The notes under the pieces were generated by a model. The model searched no databases. It was not told where the DNA came from and saw only the letters and a program-made list of their open reading frames with translations. Below are positions 1 through 5,278 of a stretch of 5,743 nt of DNA, one piece after another. The position numbers and the translations under genes were made by a program. Origin of the DNA: Flavobacteriales bacterium. Its GTDB lineage: Bacteria; Bacteroidota; Bacteroidia; Flavobacteriales_F; PHOS-HE28. The stretch spans positions 1 through 5,743 of the forward strand of contig JADJXF010000040.1 in NCBI GenBank assembly GCA_016715995.1. Reading direction: 5' to 3'. The stretch's first letter is position 1. Every line of letters begins with the position of its first letter.

Positions 1-259
1 CAGCGACGAGGCCCCGCTCAAGATCGAGCTCTCGAGCAAGGAGAGCCAGCTGGCCAAAGAAAAGCTGACGCTGGCGGACTCGCTCAACAAGAAGAAGGAC
101 GGCGAGAAGGACTACCCCGATCCGCGCTTCGAGGTCGGCTTCACGCCGCACACGCAGGGCCCGACGACAGTCGAGGCGAAGATGACGTTCTTCATCTGCA
201 CCGAGAAGCTCTGCAGCCGGCAGACGAAGAACCTGTCCCTGCCAGTCGAAGTGATGTAG
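1..259 (+). CDS. C-terminal end of an unidentified protein with a CxxxxC pair (5' partial)
   Basis: The frame starting at base 2 stays open for 85 codons to the TAG at 257-259, so only the tail of the protein is in the window. The codons are strongly G/C-ending like those of the neighbouring genes, which supports real coding. The tail is lysine- and glutamate-rich at first (about residues 7-40 of the visible part). It ends in a beta-like stretch holding two cysteines spaced C-x4-C (codons at 197-199 and 212-214), then a short polar segment and a final LPVEV-type strand. A paired-cysteine strand near the end of a small beta domain is reminiscent of the N-terminal domain of DsbD-type thiol:disulfide proteins, but this is a weak resemblance and no function is assigned. 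The stop lies 11 bases before the rlmB GTG, so the two genes are probably co-transcribed. Confidence 0.7.
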   Translation, partial: SDEAPLKIELSSKESQLAKEKLTLADSLNKKKDGEKDYPDPRFEVGFTPHTQGPTTVEAKMTFFICTEKLCSRQTKNLSLPVEVM

Positions 260-270
260 CCGCCGTCCTC

Positions 271-1038
271 GTGAGCAACATCATCTTCGGCGTCAACCCG
301 GTGCTGGAAGCCCTGCGCAGCAACCCGCGTGCGATCGAGAAGATCTCGATCGCTGACGGCGCACTCAACTCGCGCGTCTCAGGCGAGCTGATGACCCGCG
401 CCAAAGAAGCCGGCGTGAAGTTGGAGACCACCGATCGCAAGCGCCTCGAGAAGCTCTCGGAGGGCGCCGTGCACCAGGGTGTCGTCGCGCAGGTGCGTGA
501 CTTCGAGTACCTCGGCCTCGACGAGCTGATCTCGCTCGCGAAGAAGAGCGCGCACCCGCTGGTGGTGCTCCTCGACGGCATTCAAGACCCGCACAACCTG
601 GGCGCGATCATCCGCTCGGCGCACGCCTTCGGCGCACAGGGCGTGGTGATCATGAAAGACCGCGCGGTGGGCGTGACCGGCGTCGCCGTGAAGTCGAGCG
701 CCGGAGCGACCAGTCACTGCGCCGTGTCGCGCGTCACCAACCTCTCGCGCGCCATCGAGCAGCTCAAAGAGGCTGGCTTCTGGAGCGTCGCCGCTGACCC
801 CGATGGCTCAGACGTGGCGTGGAAGGCGAAGCTCACCGGCCCGCTGGCGGTGATCGTCGGCGCCGAAGGCTCCGGCGTTCGCAAGGGCGTGCTCGGCCAC
901 GCCGACTTCAAGGTCCGCATCCCGATGACGGGTCAGGTCGCCAGCCTCAACGCGCGTCGAGCCCTGGCCGGCGTGCTCCTCACGAGATCGCCCGGCAGCG
1001 GGCTGAACATTCTCGACTTGCCGCGACGCAATGAATAG
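271..1038 (+). CDS. rlmB: 23S rRNA (guanosine-2'-O)-methyltransferase RlmB, C-terminus frameshifted
   Basis: This is a SpoU/TrmH-family (SPOUT, knotted) methyltransferase. Family members of this type transfer a methyl group from S-adenosylmethionine to the 2'-hydroxyl of G2251 (E. coli numbering) in the 23S P-loop. Residues 1-75 form the substrate-binding N-domain, beginning with the typical IFGVNPVLEAL. Motif 1 is LDGIQDPHNLGAIIRSAHAFG (about 101-121, with N109 and R115), motif 2 is VIVGAEGSGVR (about 194-204) and motif 3 is IPMTGQVASLN (about 217-227). The start is GTG, because no closer ATG exists and the N-terminus then matches the family; no clear ribosome binding site is seen, and coupling to the upstream gene is plausible. 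Motif 3 normally continues SLNxS...LLYE, but here reads SLNARRALAGVLLTRSP. Reading +1 after about base 981 gives EIARQRAEHSRLAATQ with a stop at 1032-1034, a normal RlmB tail. The last 18 residues of the 255-residue frame are therefore almost certainly not native. Confidence 0.9.
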   Translation: MSNIIFGVNPVLEALRSNPRAIEKISIADGALNSRVSGELMTRAKEAGVKLETTDRKRLEKLSEGAVHQGVVAQVRDFEYLGLDELISLAKKSAHPLVVLLDGIQDPHNLGAIIRSAHAFGAQGVVIMKDRAVGVTGVAVKSSAGATSHCAVSRVTNLSRAIEQLKEAGFWSVAADPDGSDVAWKAKLTGPLAVIVGAEGSGVRKGVLGHADFKVRIPMTGQVASLNARRALAGVLLTRSPGSGLNILDLPRRNE

Positions 1039-1059
1039 AGCCGCGCCTTTGCGGCGGCT
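1039..1059 (+). other. Small GC hairpin between rlmB stop and first tRNA
   Basis: AGCCGC (1039-1044) can pair with GCGGCT (1054-1059), with a nine-base loop containing TTT. It fills the whole gap between rlmB and tRNA-Thr. There is no T-run after the stem, so it is a weak terminator candidate at best; it may serve as a processing signal. No promoter is recognisable in this 21-base gap, so the tRNA-tuf transcript must start inside rlmB or further upstream. Confidence 0.35.
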
Positions 1060-1132
1060 GCCGGTGTAGCTCAGCTGGTAGAGCACCTGATTTGTAATCA
1101 GTAGGTCGCGGGTTCGAATCCCGCCGCCGGCC
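1060..1132 (+). tRNA. tRNA-Thr (anticodon TGT)
   Basis: A full cloverleaf can be drawn. The acceptor stem pairs GCCGGTG (1060-1066) with CGCCGGC (1125-1131). The D arm is GCTC/GAGC, the anticodon loop TTTGTAA has anticodon TGT at 1093-1095, and the T arm is GCGGG-TTCGAAT-CCCGC. It reads ACA codons and corresponds in position to E. coli thrU. Oddities: the first anticodon-stem pair is C/T (1086 against 1102), the discriminator falls on a C, and no CCA follows in register (the next bases are ACAAG). Confidence 0.93.
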
Positions 1133-1166
1133 ACAAGTGAATAGCGCCAGACAAAACCTCCAGTTC

Positions 1167-1250
1167 GGAGGGGTAGCCAAGTGGCCAACGGCAACAGACT
1201 GTAAATCTGTCGGTCCTCGACCTTCGGTGGTTCGAATCCACCCCCCTCCA
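1167..1250 (+). tRNA. tRNA-Tyr (anticodon GTA)
   Basis: This is a class II tRNA with a long variable arm (about 1211-1225). The acceptor stem pairs GGAGGGG (1167-1173) with CCCCTCC (1243-1249), with discriminator A at 1250. The anticodon stem ACAGA/TCTGT frames the loop CTGTAAA, with GTA at 1201-1203. The T arm is GGTGG-TTCGAAT-CCACC. It corresponds to tyrU of the tufB cluster. The gene is followed by CACC rather than CCA, so the 3' CCA would have to be added by tRNA nucleotidyltransferase. Confidence 0.95.
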
Positions 1251-1277
1251 CACCGACAGCTGATGTCACATCCACAC

Positions 1278-1350
1278 GCGGGGATAGCTCAGCTGGTAGA
1301 GCGTCAGCCTTCCAAGCTGAATGTCGCGGGTTCGAATCCCGTTCCCCGCT
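1278..1350 (+). tRNA. tRNA-Gly (anticodon TCC)
   Basis: The acceptor stem pairs GCGGGGA (1278-1284) with TCCCCGC (1343-1349), with discriminator T at 1350. The D arm is GCTC/GAGC. The anticodon stem TCAGC/GCTGA encloses CTTCCAA, with TCC at 1311-1313. The T arm is GCGGG-TTCGAAT-CCCGT, with one G-T pair. It reads GGA/GGG codons and corresponds to glyT of the tufB cluster. CCA is not encoded; the next bases are CTCG. Confidence 0.95.
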
Positions 1351-1395
1351 CTCGCATTTCCACGTAGGAGCAGCACCGGAAAGAAGTCGCAGCAA

Positions 1396-1471
<76 letters not shown>

Positions 1472-1527
1472 TTTGAAGTACGAACACTGAGTACCCACCC
1501 ATCACCACGCCGTAGAGGAACACCGAC

Positions 1528-2718
1528 ATGTCGAAGGAAAAGTTCGAGAGAAACAAGCCGCACGTCAACATCGGCACGATCGGCCACGTTGACCACGGCA
1601 AGACCACCCTCACCGCGGCGATCACCAAGGTGCTCGCCAAGTCCGGCGGCGCCACGTTCCTCGCCTACGATCAGATCGACAAGGCTCCCGAGGAGCGCGC
1701 CCGCGGCATCACCATCTCGACCGCGCACGTCGAGTACCAGACCCAGAACCGTCACTACGCGCACGTCGACTGCCCCGGCCACGCCGACTACGTGAAGAAC
1801 ATGATCACCGGCGCCGCGCAGATGGACGGCGCGATTCTCGTCGTGTCTGCGCCAGATGGTCCGATGCCGCAGACCCGCGAGCACATCCTCCTCGCGCGCC
1901 AGGTCGGCGTTCCGTACATCGTGGTCTTCCTGAACAAGGTCGACATGCTCGATGACGCCGAGCTCCGCCAGCTGGTCGAGGAAGAGGTCCGCGACCTGTT
2001 GAAGAAGTACGAGTTCCCCGGCGACAAGATCCCCGTCATCCCGGGCTCGGCGCTCAAGGCGCTCGAGGGCGACACCTCGGACATCGGCGAGCCGTCGGTG
2101 CTCAAGCTCATGGCCGCGGTCGACGAGTACATCCCCACGCCGGTCCGCGCGATCGACAAGCCCTTCCTCATGCCCGTCGAAGACGTGTTCTCGATCGAAG
2201 GCCGTGGCACCGTCGCCACCGGTCGCGTCGAGCGTGGCGTGGTGAAGGTCGGTGACGAAGTCGAGGTCGTCGGCCTGCGCGCCACCCAGAAGACCACCGT
2301 CACCGGTGTCGAGATGTTCAAGAAGCTCCTCGACAGCGGCATGGCCGGCGACAACATCGGCGCCCTCGTTCGCGGCTTGAAGCGCGAAGACATCGAGCGT
2401 GGCCAGGTGCTCGCCAAGCCGGGCAGCGTGACCCCGCACACCAAGTTCAAGGGTCAGATCTACGTGCTGTCGAAGGAAGAGGGCGGTCGCCACACCCCGT
2501 TCTTCAAAGGGTACCGCCCGCAGTTCTACTTCCGCACCACCGACGTGACCGGCACCGTGCAGCTCCCTGCCGGCGTCGAGATGATCATGCCGGGCGACAA
2601 CACGGCCATCGAGGTCGAGCTCATCACGCCGGTCGCGATGGAGAAGGAACTCCGCTTCGCGATCCGCGAGGGTGGCCGCACGGTCGGCTCGGGCGTCGTG
2701 TCCGAAGTCATCGCCTGA
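1528..2718 (+). CDS. tuf: Translation elongation factor EF-Tu
   Basis: EF-Tu is the GTPase that carries aminoacyl-tRNA to the ribosomal A site in the cytoplasm. The 396-residue product is complete (E. coli has 394). The GTP-binding motifs are all present: G1 GHVDHGKT (19-26), G2 RGIT (59-62), G3 DCPGH (81-85, including the catalytic histidine at 85), G4 NKVD (136-139) and G5 SAL (174-176). Domain II begins near residue 210 (KPFLMPVEDVFSI). Domain III carries the highly conserved HTPFFKGYRPQFYFRTTDVTG stretch and ends in GGRTVGSGVVSEVIA. The ATG is supported by GAGGA at 1515-1519, eight bases upstream, and by the canonical MSKEKFER start. The position right after Thr-Tyr-Gly-Thr tRNAs marks it as the tufB-type copy; no fusA/rpsG is adjacent. 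No reading-frame disturbance is seen. Confidence 0.99.
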   Translation: MSKEKFERNKPHVNIGTIGHVDHGKTTLTAAITKVLAKSGGATFLAYDQIDKAPEERARGITISTAHVEYQTQNRHYAHVDCPGHADYVKNMITGAAQMDGAILVVSAPDGPMPQTREHILLARQVGVPYIVVFLNKVDMLDDAELRQLVEEEVRDLLKKYEFPGDKIPVIPGSALKALEGDTSDIGEPSVLKLMAAVDEYIPTPVRAIDKPFLMPVEDVFSIEGRGTVATGRVERGVVKVGDEVEVVGLRATQKTTVTGVEMFKKLLDSGMAGDNIGALVRGLKREDIERGQVLAKPGSVTPHTKFKGQIYVLSKEEGGRHTPFFKGYRPQFYFRTTDVTGTVQLPAGVEMIMPGDNTAIEVELITPVAMEKELRFAIREGGRTVGSGVVSEVIA

Positions 2719-2722
2719 TTTC

Positions 2723-2740
2723 CTGACCCGTCGCGGTCAG
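2723..2740 (+). other. Short hairpin directly after tuf
   Basis: CTGACC (2723-2728) pairs perfectly with GGTCAG (2735-2740) around a six-base loop, four bases after the tuf stop. With no T-run it is unlikely to terminate alone; it may protect the tuf mRNA 3' end or act with the larger hairpin 13 bases downstream. Confidence 0.45.
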
Positions 2741-2745
2741 GTCGC

Positions 2746-2774
2746 TTGACAACGAGGGGACTGCTCTGAGAGGA
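2746..2774 (+). promoter_or_regulatory. Possible promoter element (perfect TTGACA, weak -10)
   Basis: A perfect -35 consensus TTGACA lies at 2746-2751, but no good TATAAT-like box is found 16-18 bases later. The stretch from TTGACA onward is closely similar to the one at 5286 in front of rplJ, which supports a shared function. A promoter for rpmG, tRNA-Trp, secE and nusG would make sense here because the tuf terminator follows at once. The call remains tentative. Confidence 0.3.
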
Positions 2775-2796
2775 GCGGTCCCCTCTTAGTTGTTCT
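2754..2796 (+). terminator. Strong hairpin terminator after tuf
   Basis: GAGGGGACTGCTC (2754-2766) pairs with GAGCGGTCCCCTC (2773-2785), a 13-pair stem with one T-G pair and a six-base loop. ACAAC/GTTGT can extend its base across a TTA bulge. It is followed by the T-rich TTAGTTGTTCTC. It most likely terminates or attenuates the tRNA-tuf transcript, leaving rpmG-secE-nusG to read-through or a separate promoter. Confidence 0.75.
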
Positions 2797-2805
2797 CAAC
2801 CTTTC

Positions 2806-2830
2806 CCAGCAGCTCTCGCTGCTGGATTTT
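2806..2830 (+). other. Hairpin with short T-run just before the rpmG ribosome binding site
   Basis: CCAGCAG (2806-2812) pairs with CTGCTGG (2819-2825) around the loop CTCTCG and is followed by ATTTTC. It could be a second weak terminator or a leader structure. It sits immediately upstream of GGAG (2833-2836), the rpmG ribosome binding site, so it could also influence L33 translation. Confidence 0.45.
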
Positions 2831-2843
2831 CTGGAGTCGTGTC

Positions 2844-3011
2844 ATGCCGAAGGGCAACCGCAGTCTGATCTCGCTCGAGTGCACGGTCTGCAAAGACCGG
2901 AACTACGTGACGACCAAGAACCGCAAGAAGCAGCAGGACAAGCTCGAGATGTCGAAGTTCTGCCGCCGCTGCCGCAAGCACACCGATCACAAAGAAGGCA
3001 AGGTCGGCTGA
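2844..3011 (+). CDS. rpmG: 50S ribosomal protein L33
   Basis: This is a small basic protein of the large ribosomal subunit near the E site. The product is 55 residues, the normal family length. It keeps two zinc-knuckle pairs, C13-x2-C16 and C40-x2-C43, so it is the cysteine-containing (zinc-binding) form. Family hallmarks are RNYVTTKN (19-26) and FCRRCRKHTDHKE (39-51). ATG 2844 is chosen because GGAG at 2833-2836 lies seven bases upstream and MPKGNR is a normal start; the upstream in-frame extension would read through the hairpin. It lies between tuf and tRNA-Trp, a common position for rpmG ahead of secE-nusG. Confidence 0.97.
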   Translation: MPKGNRSLISLECTVCKDRNYVTTKNRKKQQDKLEMSKFCRRCRKHTDHKEGKVG

Positions 3012-3039
3012 GCACGGCGCGTCTTCGTAGACCCCGTAC

Positions 3040-3115
3040 ACGCCAGTAGCTCCAACGGTAGAGCAGCGGTCTCCAAAACCGCGTGTTGGGGGTTCGAATC
3101 CCTCCTGGCGTGCCA
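3040..3115 (+). tRNA. tRNA-Trp (anticodon CCA), CCA end encoded
   Basis: The acceptor stem pairs ACGCCAG (3040-3046) with CTGGCGT (3105-3111), then discriminator G at 3112 and an encoded CCA (3113-3115). The D arm is GCTC/GAGC. The anticodon stem GCGGT/ACCGC encloses CTCCAAA, with CCA at 3073-3075. The T arm is GGGGG-TTCGAAT-CCCTC, with one G-T pair. It is embedded between rpmG and secE, 28 bases after the L33 stop and 55 before the SecE start, so it is probably excised from the shared transcript. Confidence 0.96.
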
Positions 3116-3170
3116 CTTCACCACCCAACGCCGTCGCCCCAGGGGGCTTCGGACCGAATCGAGATCTCTC

Positions 3171-3611
3171 ATGTCGGCAACTGAAGCGAGTCAGCAGGCG
3201 AACCGCGCGGAGATGGACCCGCGACGACTCGTCGTCGTCAGCTACCTGGTGTTCGGCATCATCGCGACGCTCTTCCTCGGGCGCATGGTCGAGCTGCTGC
3301 TCGCCCGCATCGGGGTCGGCAACGCGGCGCTGATCGACGGCGTGGGCATCATGGTGGCCGACGTGCTGGGCTTCCTCATCACCGCGGGCGTCGCCATCTA
3401 CGCGTGGACGAACCCGAAGGTGAAGGCGCTCTCGCTCGAGGTCGCGACCGAGCTGATGCGCGTCACGTGGCCGTCGTGGGAAGACGTTCGCATCTCGACC
3501 CTCGCGGTGGTCGTCGCGTCGCTGATCGCCGCCGTCATCCTCTTCGGCATGGACACCATCAGCTACAAGCTCATGGTCGAGTGGCTGCCGAAGCTGTGGA
3601 GTTCACTGTGA
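3171..3611 (+). CDS. secE: Preprotein translocase subunit SecE
   Basis: SecE is the essential clamp subunit of the SecYEG channel in the inner membrane. The 146-residue product has three predicted membrane segments, at about 20-45, 53-79 and 110-136. It is therefore the long proteobacterial form (E. coli 127 residues) and not the single-span Gram-positive form. The diagnostic cytoplasmic amphipathic helix and hinge ELMRVTWPSWEDVRIST spans residues 94-110, just before the last membrane helix. ATG 3171 is the only sensible start. Its ribosome binding site is weak: the palindrome GAGATCTC (3161-3168) occupies the place where one would be expected. The stop TGA overlaps a GTG that could start nusG. 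The secE-nusG order is the standard one. Confidence 0.96.
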   Translation: MSATEASQQANRAEMDPRRLVVVSYLVFGIIATLFLGRMVELLLARIGVGNAALIDGVGIMVADVLGFLITAGVAIYAWTNPKVKALSLEVATELMRVTWPSWEDVRISTLAVVVASLIAAVILFGMDTISYKLMVEWLPKLWSSL

Positions 3612-3631
3612 GCGCCGCCGGAGCCCACGTC

Positions 3632-4192
3632 ATGAGCAACGAAGAGAACACTGAGAAGAAGTGGTTCGTCGTGCACACGTATTCGAACTTCGAGGGCAAG
3701 GCGAAGAAGAGCCTCGAAGACAAGATCAAGATGGAGAACATGCAGGAGTTCTTCGGCGAGATCCTGGTGCCCACCGAGCAGGTGGTCGAGATGCGTGACG
3801 GCCAGAAGCGCACCACGCGCCGCAAGACCATGCCCGGGTACATCCTGGTGCACATGGCGATGAACAACCGCACCAAGTCGCTGGTGAAGAACACCCCCAA
3901 GGTGACCGGCTTCCTCGGCGCGGTCGGCCAGGACGACCCCCCGCCGCTGCGTCAGAGCGAGGTCGAGCGCCTCACCACCCAGTTGTCGGAAGGCACCATG
4001 CGGCCCAAGCCCAAGGTGCAGTACGACGAGGGCGACACGGTGCGCGTGATCGACGGCCCGTTCGCGAACTTCAACGGCACCATCGAAGAGGTGAACCCCG
4101 AGAAGGGCCGCGTGAAGGTGCTGGTCAGCATCTTCGGCCGCTCCACTCCGGTCGAGCTCGACTTCATGCAGGTGGAGAAGACCACCGGCTGA
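3632..4192 (+). CDS. nusG: Transcription termination/antitermination factor NusG
   Basis: NusG binds the RNA polymerase clamp, suppresses pausing, and links polymerase to Rho or to ribosomal protein S10. The product is 186 residues (E. coli 181). The NGN domain covers about 10-115, starting KKWFVVHTYSNFEGKA and including FFGEILVPTE and MPGYILVHM. The C-terminal KOW domain covers about 131-186, with GDTVRVIDGPFANFNGTIEEV and SIFGRSTPVELDF. ATG 3632 is preferred because GGAG (3620-3623) lies eight bases upstream and the N-terminus is then of normal length. An in-frame GTG at 3608 overlaps the secE stop and also has a GGAG (3598-3601) six bases before it, so an eight-residue longer, translationally coupled form is possible. 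Confidence 0.97.
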   Translation: MSNEENTEKKWFVVHTYSNFEGKAKKSLEDKIKMENMQEFFGEILVPTEQVVEMRDGQKRTTRRKTMPGYILVHMAMNNRTKSLVKNTPKVTGFLGAVGQDDPPPLRQSEVERLTTQLSEGTMRPKPKVQYDEGDTVRVIDGPFANFNGTIEEVNPEKGRVKVLVSIFGRSTPVELDFMQVEKTTG

Positions 4193-4215
4193 AACGCAGT
4201 TGCAGTCCAACAACA

Positions 4216-4247
4216 GTGGGAGGCGCTGCTCGCGCCGCTTGAACCAC
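4216..4247 (+). promoter_or_regulatory. Probable ribosomal protein L1 binding site in the rplK leader
   Basis: In the nusG-rplK gap, GTGG (4216-4219) pairs with CCAC (4244-4247). The stem GGCGC/GCGCC (4222-4226 with 4232-4236) sits inside it. The two helices are separated by an asymmetric internal loop with GAG on the 5' side and TTGAA on the 3' side. The GTGGGAG...TGA..CCAC pattern is the one L1 recognises in 23S rRNA helices 76-77 and mimics in rplKA mRNA leaders. It ends one base before the rplK ribosome binding site AGGAG (4248-4252), so bound L1 would block L11/L1 translation. The identification is by pattern and position. Confidence 0.7.
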
Positions 4248-4260
4248 AGGAGAAGTAGAA

Positions 4261-4706
4261 ATGAAGAAGGTCACAGGGCAGGTCAAGCTGCAGATCCCCG
4301 CGGGTAAGGCGAACCCCGCACCTCCGATTGGTCCTGGGCGCTCGGTCAGCAGGGCGTGAACATCATGGAGTTCTGCAAGCAGTTCAACGCCAAGACCCAG
4401 CAGGCGATGAAGGACGCCCTGATCATCCCGGTGATCATCACCGTGTATCAGGATCGTTCGTTCACCTTCGAGCTCAAGACGCCTCCCGCGTCGGTGCTCT
4501 TGAAGAAGGCCGCCGGGCTCCACACCGAGAAGAAGAAGGGCTCGGGCGCCAAGAAGGCCGGCAAGGAGACCGTGGGCAAGGTGACGAAGAAGCAGGTCGA
4601 GGAGATCGCGAAGCAGAAGATCCAGGACACCACCGCCGGCAGCCTCGAGGCCTGCATGCGCACCATCGCGGGCACCGCGCGCTCGATGGGCATCACGGTC
4701 GACTGA
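4261..4706 (+). pseudogene. rplK: 50S ribosomal protein L11, frame broken by a 2-base insertion
   Basis: L11 forms the GTPase-associated centre with 23S rRNA helices 43/44. The ATG at 4261 has AGGAG (4248-4252) eight bases upstream, and 25 codons read as a perfect L11 N-terminus ending PAPPIGP at 4335. The frame then runs into TGA at 4357-4359. Dropping the two bases at 4336-4337 restores PALGQQGVNIMEF and a continuous frame (from 4338) to the TGA at 4704-4706. That gives a 147-residue protein of normal length, with the rRNA-binding C-domain KKGSGAKKAGKETVG, IQDTTAGSLEACM and GTARSMG intact. Everything except this one spot looks under selection. As written, only a GTG at 4356 (overlapping the premature TGA) could start the remaining 116 residues, which would lack the proline-rich N-terminal segment. 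A sequencing or assembly error is the likeliest explanation; L11 loss is tolerated in some bacteria, so true mutation cannot be excluded. Confidence 0.93.
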
Positions 4707-4755
4707 ATCCCTTCCTTTCCTCCACTCACTTCAACTTCAGAAAAGAGACATTCCC
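4707..4755 (+). other. Pyrimidine-rich rplK-rplA spacer
   Basis: The first about 31 bases (4707-4737) are nearly all C, T and scattered A, with a single run of TTCCTTTCCTCC. The only purine-rich stretch is AAAAGAGA (4741-4748), which must serve as a poor ribosome binding site eight bases before the rplA ATG. No hairpin is seen, so rplK and rplA are presumably one message. Confidence 0.5.
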
Positions 4756-5224
4756 ATGCCTGGTAAGAAATTCCGCGCCGCGAGCGCGTTGGTCGATCGC
4801 AACAAGCGTTACTCCGTCGCCGAGGGTTTCCAGATCCTCAAGAAGACGGCTGACACCGTGAAGGGCAAGTTCGACCAGACGGTCGACGTGGCCATCAACC
4901 TCGGTGTCGACCCCAAGCACGCGGACCAGATGGTCCGTGGAGCGGTGGTGCTCCCGCACGGCACCGGCAAGAGCGCCCGCGTGGCGGAAGGGCGGCAAGA
5001 TCGAGTTCCGCGCTGAGAAGGCGGGCATCGTGCACGCGCCGGTCGGCAAGGCCTCGTTCGAGGCCCAGAAGCTGGCCGAGAACTTCAACGTGCTCATCGA
5101 GCTCGTCATGAAGATGAAGCCCGCCACCGCCAAGGGCGTGTACCTGAAGGGCATCACCGTCAGCTCGACCATGGGCCCGGGCGTCAAGATCGACACCCAG
5201 GAGATCACGGCGCGCTTCAAGTAA
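4756..5224 (+). pseudogene. rplA: 50S ribosomal protein L1 lacking its middle domain, out of frame at the join
   Basis: L1 forms the mobile stalk at the E site and represses its own mRNA. From ATG 4756 the first 77 codons give a good L1 N-terminus, including FDQTVDVAINLGVDP (39-53) and VRGAVVLPHGTGKSARVA (60-77). The frame then becomes nonsense and stops at 5014-5016. From 4988 in the next frame the L1 C-terminus appears (KGGKIEFRAEKAGIVHAPVG to SSTMGPGVKIDTQEITARFK) and ends at TAA 5222-5224. By alignment from memory with E. coli L1 (234 residues), about 80 residues (about 240 bases) are absent between VRVA and KGGK. The missing part corresponds closely to domain II, which is inserted between the two halves of domain I. 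Both remaining halves have normal sequence and codon use. As written, no single frame makes L1. Misassembly is likely; a real deletion would also need a frame change. Confidence 0.93.
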
Positions 5225-5278
5225 GTCGAACCATCGACGCGCTGAGTCAGCCCTAACCCGTTAGACTGGCTCAAGATT

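Noticed and set aside
1067..1341. Direct repeats of 18 bases (1067-1084 with 1285-1302, and 1106-1123 with 1324-1341)
   Set aside because: These are the conserved D arms and T arms of tRNA-Thr(TGT) and tRNA-Gly, not a repeat element or attachment-site duplication.
808..1395. 195-residue open frame on the minus strand
   Set aside because: It runs across three tRNA genes and the end of rlmB. The GFEPP- and RDSNPRP-like pieces in it are typical translations of antisense tRNA T arms, a common mis-annotation.
1472..1527. Promoter between the last tRNA and tuf
   Set aside because: No -35/-10 pair is visible. The arrangement fits co-transcription with the tRNAs.
3136..3147. Small GCCC/GGGC hairpin upstream of secE as a terminator
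   Set aside because: It has only four or five pairs, a tiny loop and no T-run; it is too weak to call.
3404..3631. In-frame upstream extension of nusG inside secE
   Set aside because: The extension is arginine-rich nonsense antiphase to secE. GGAG before ATG 3632 and family length support the shorter start, with GTG 3608 the only reasonable alternative.
4330..4345. Programmed ribosomal frameshift in rplK
   Set aside because: No known L11 gene uses frameshifting. There is no slippery heptamer or downstream stimulatory structure obvious here, and neighbouring genes show similar indels, so an error or mutation is simpler.
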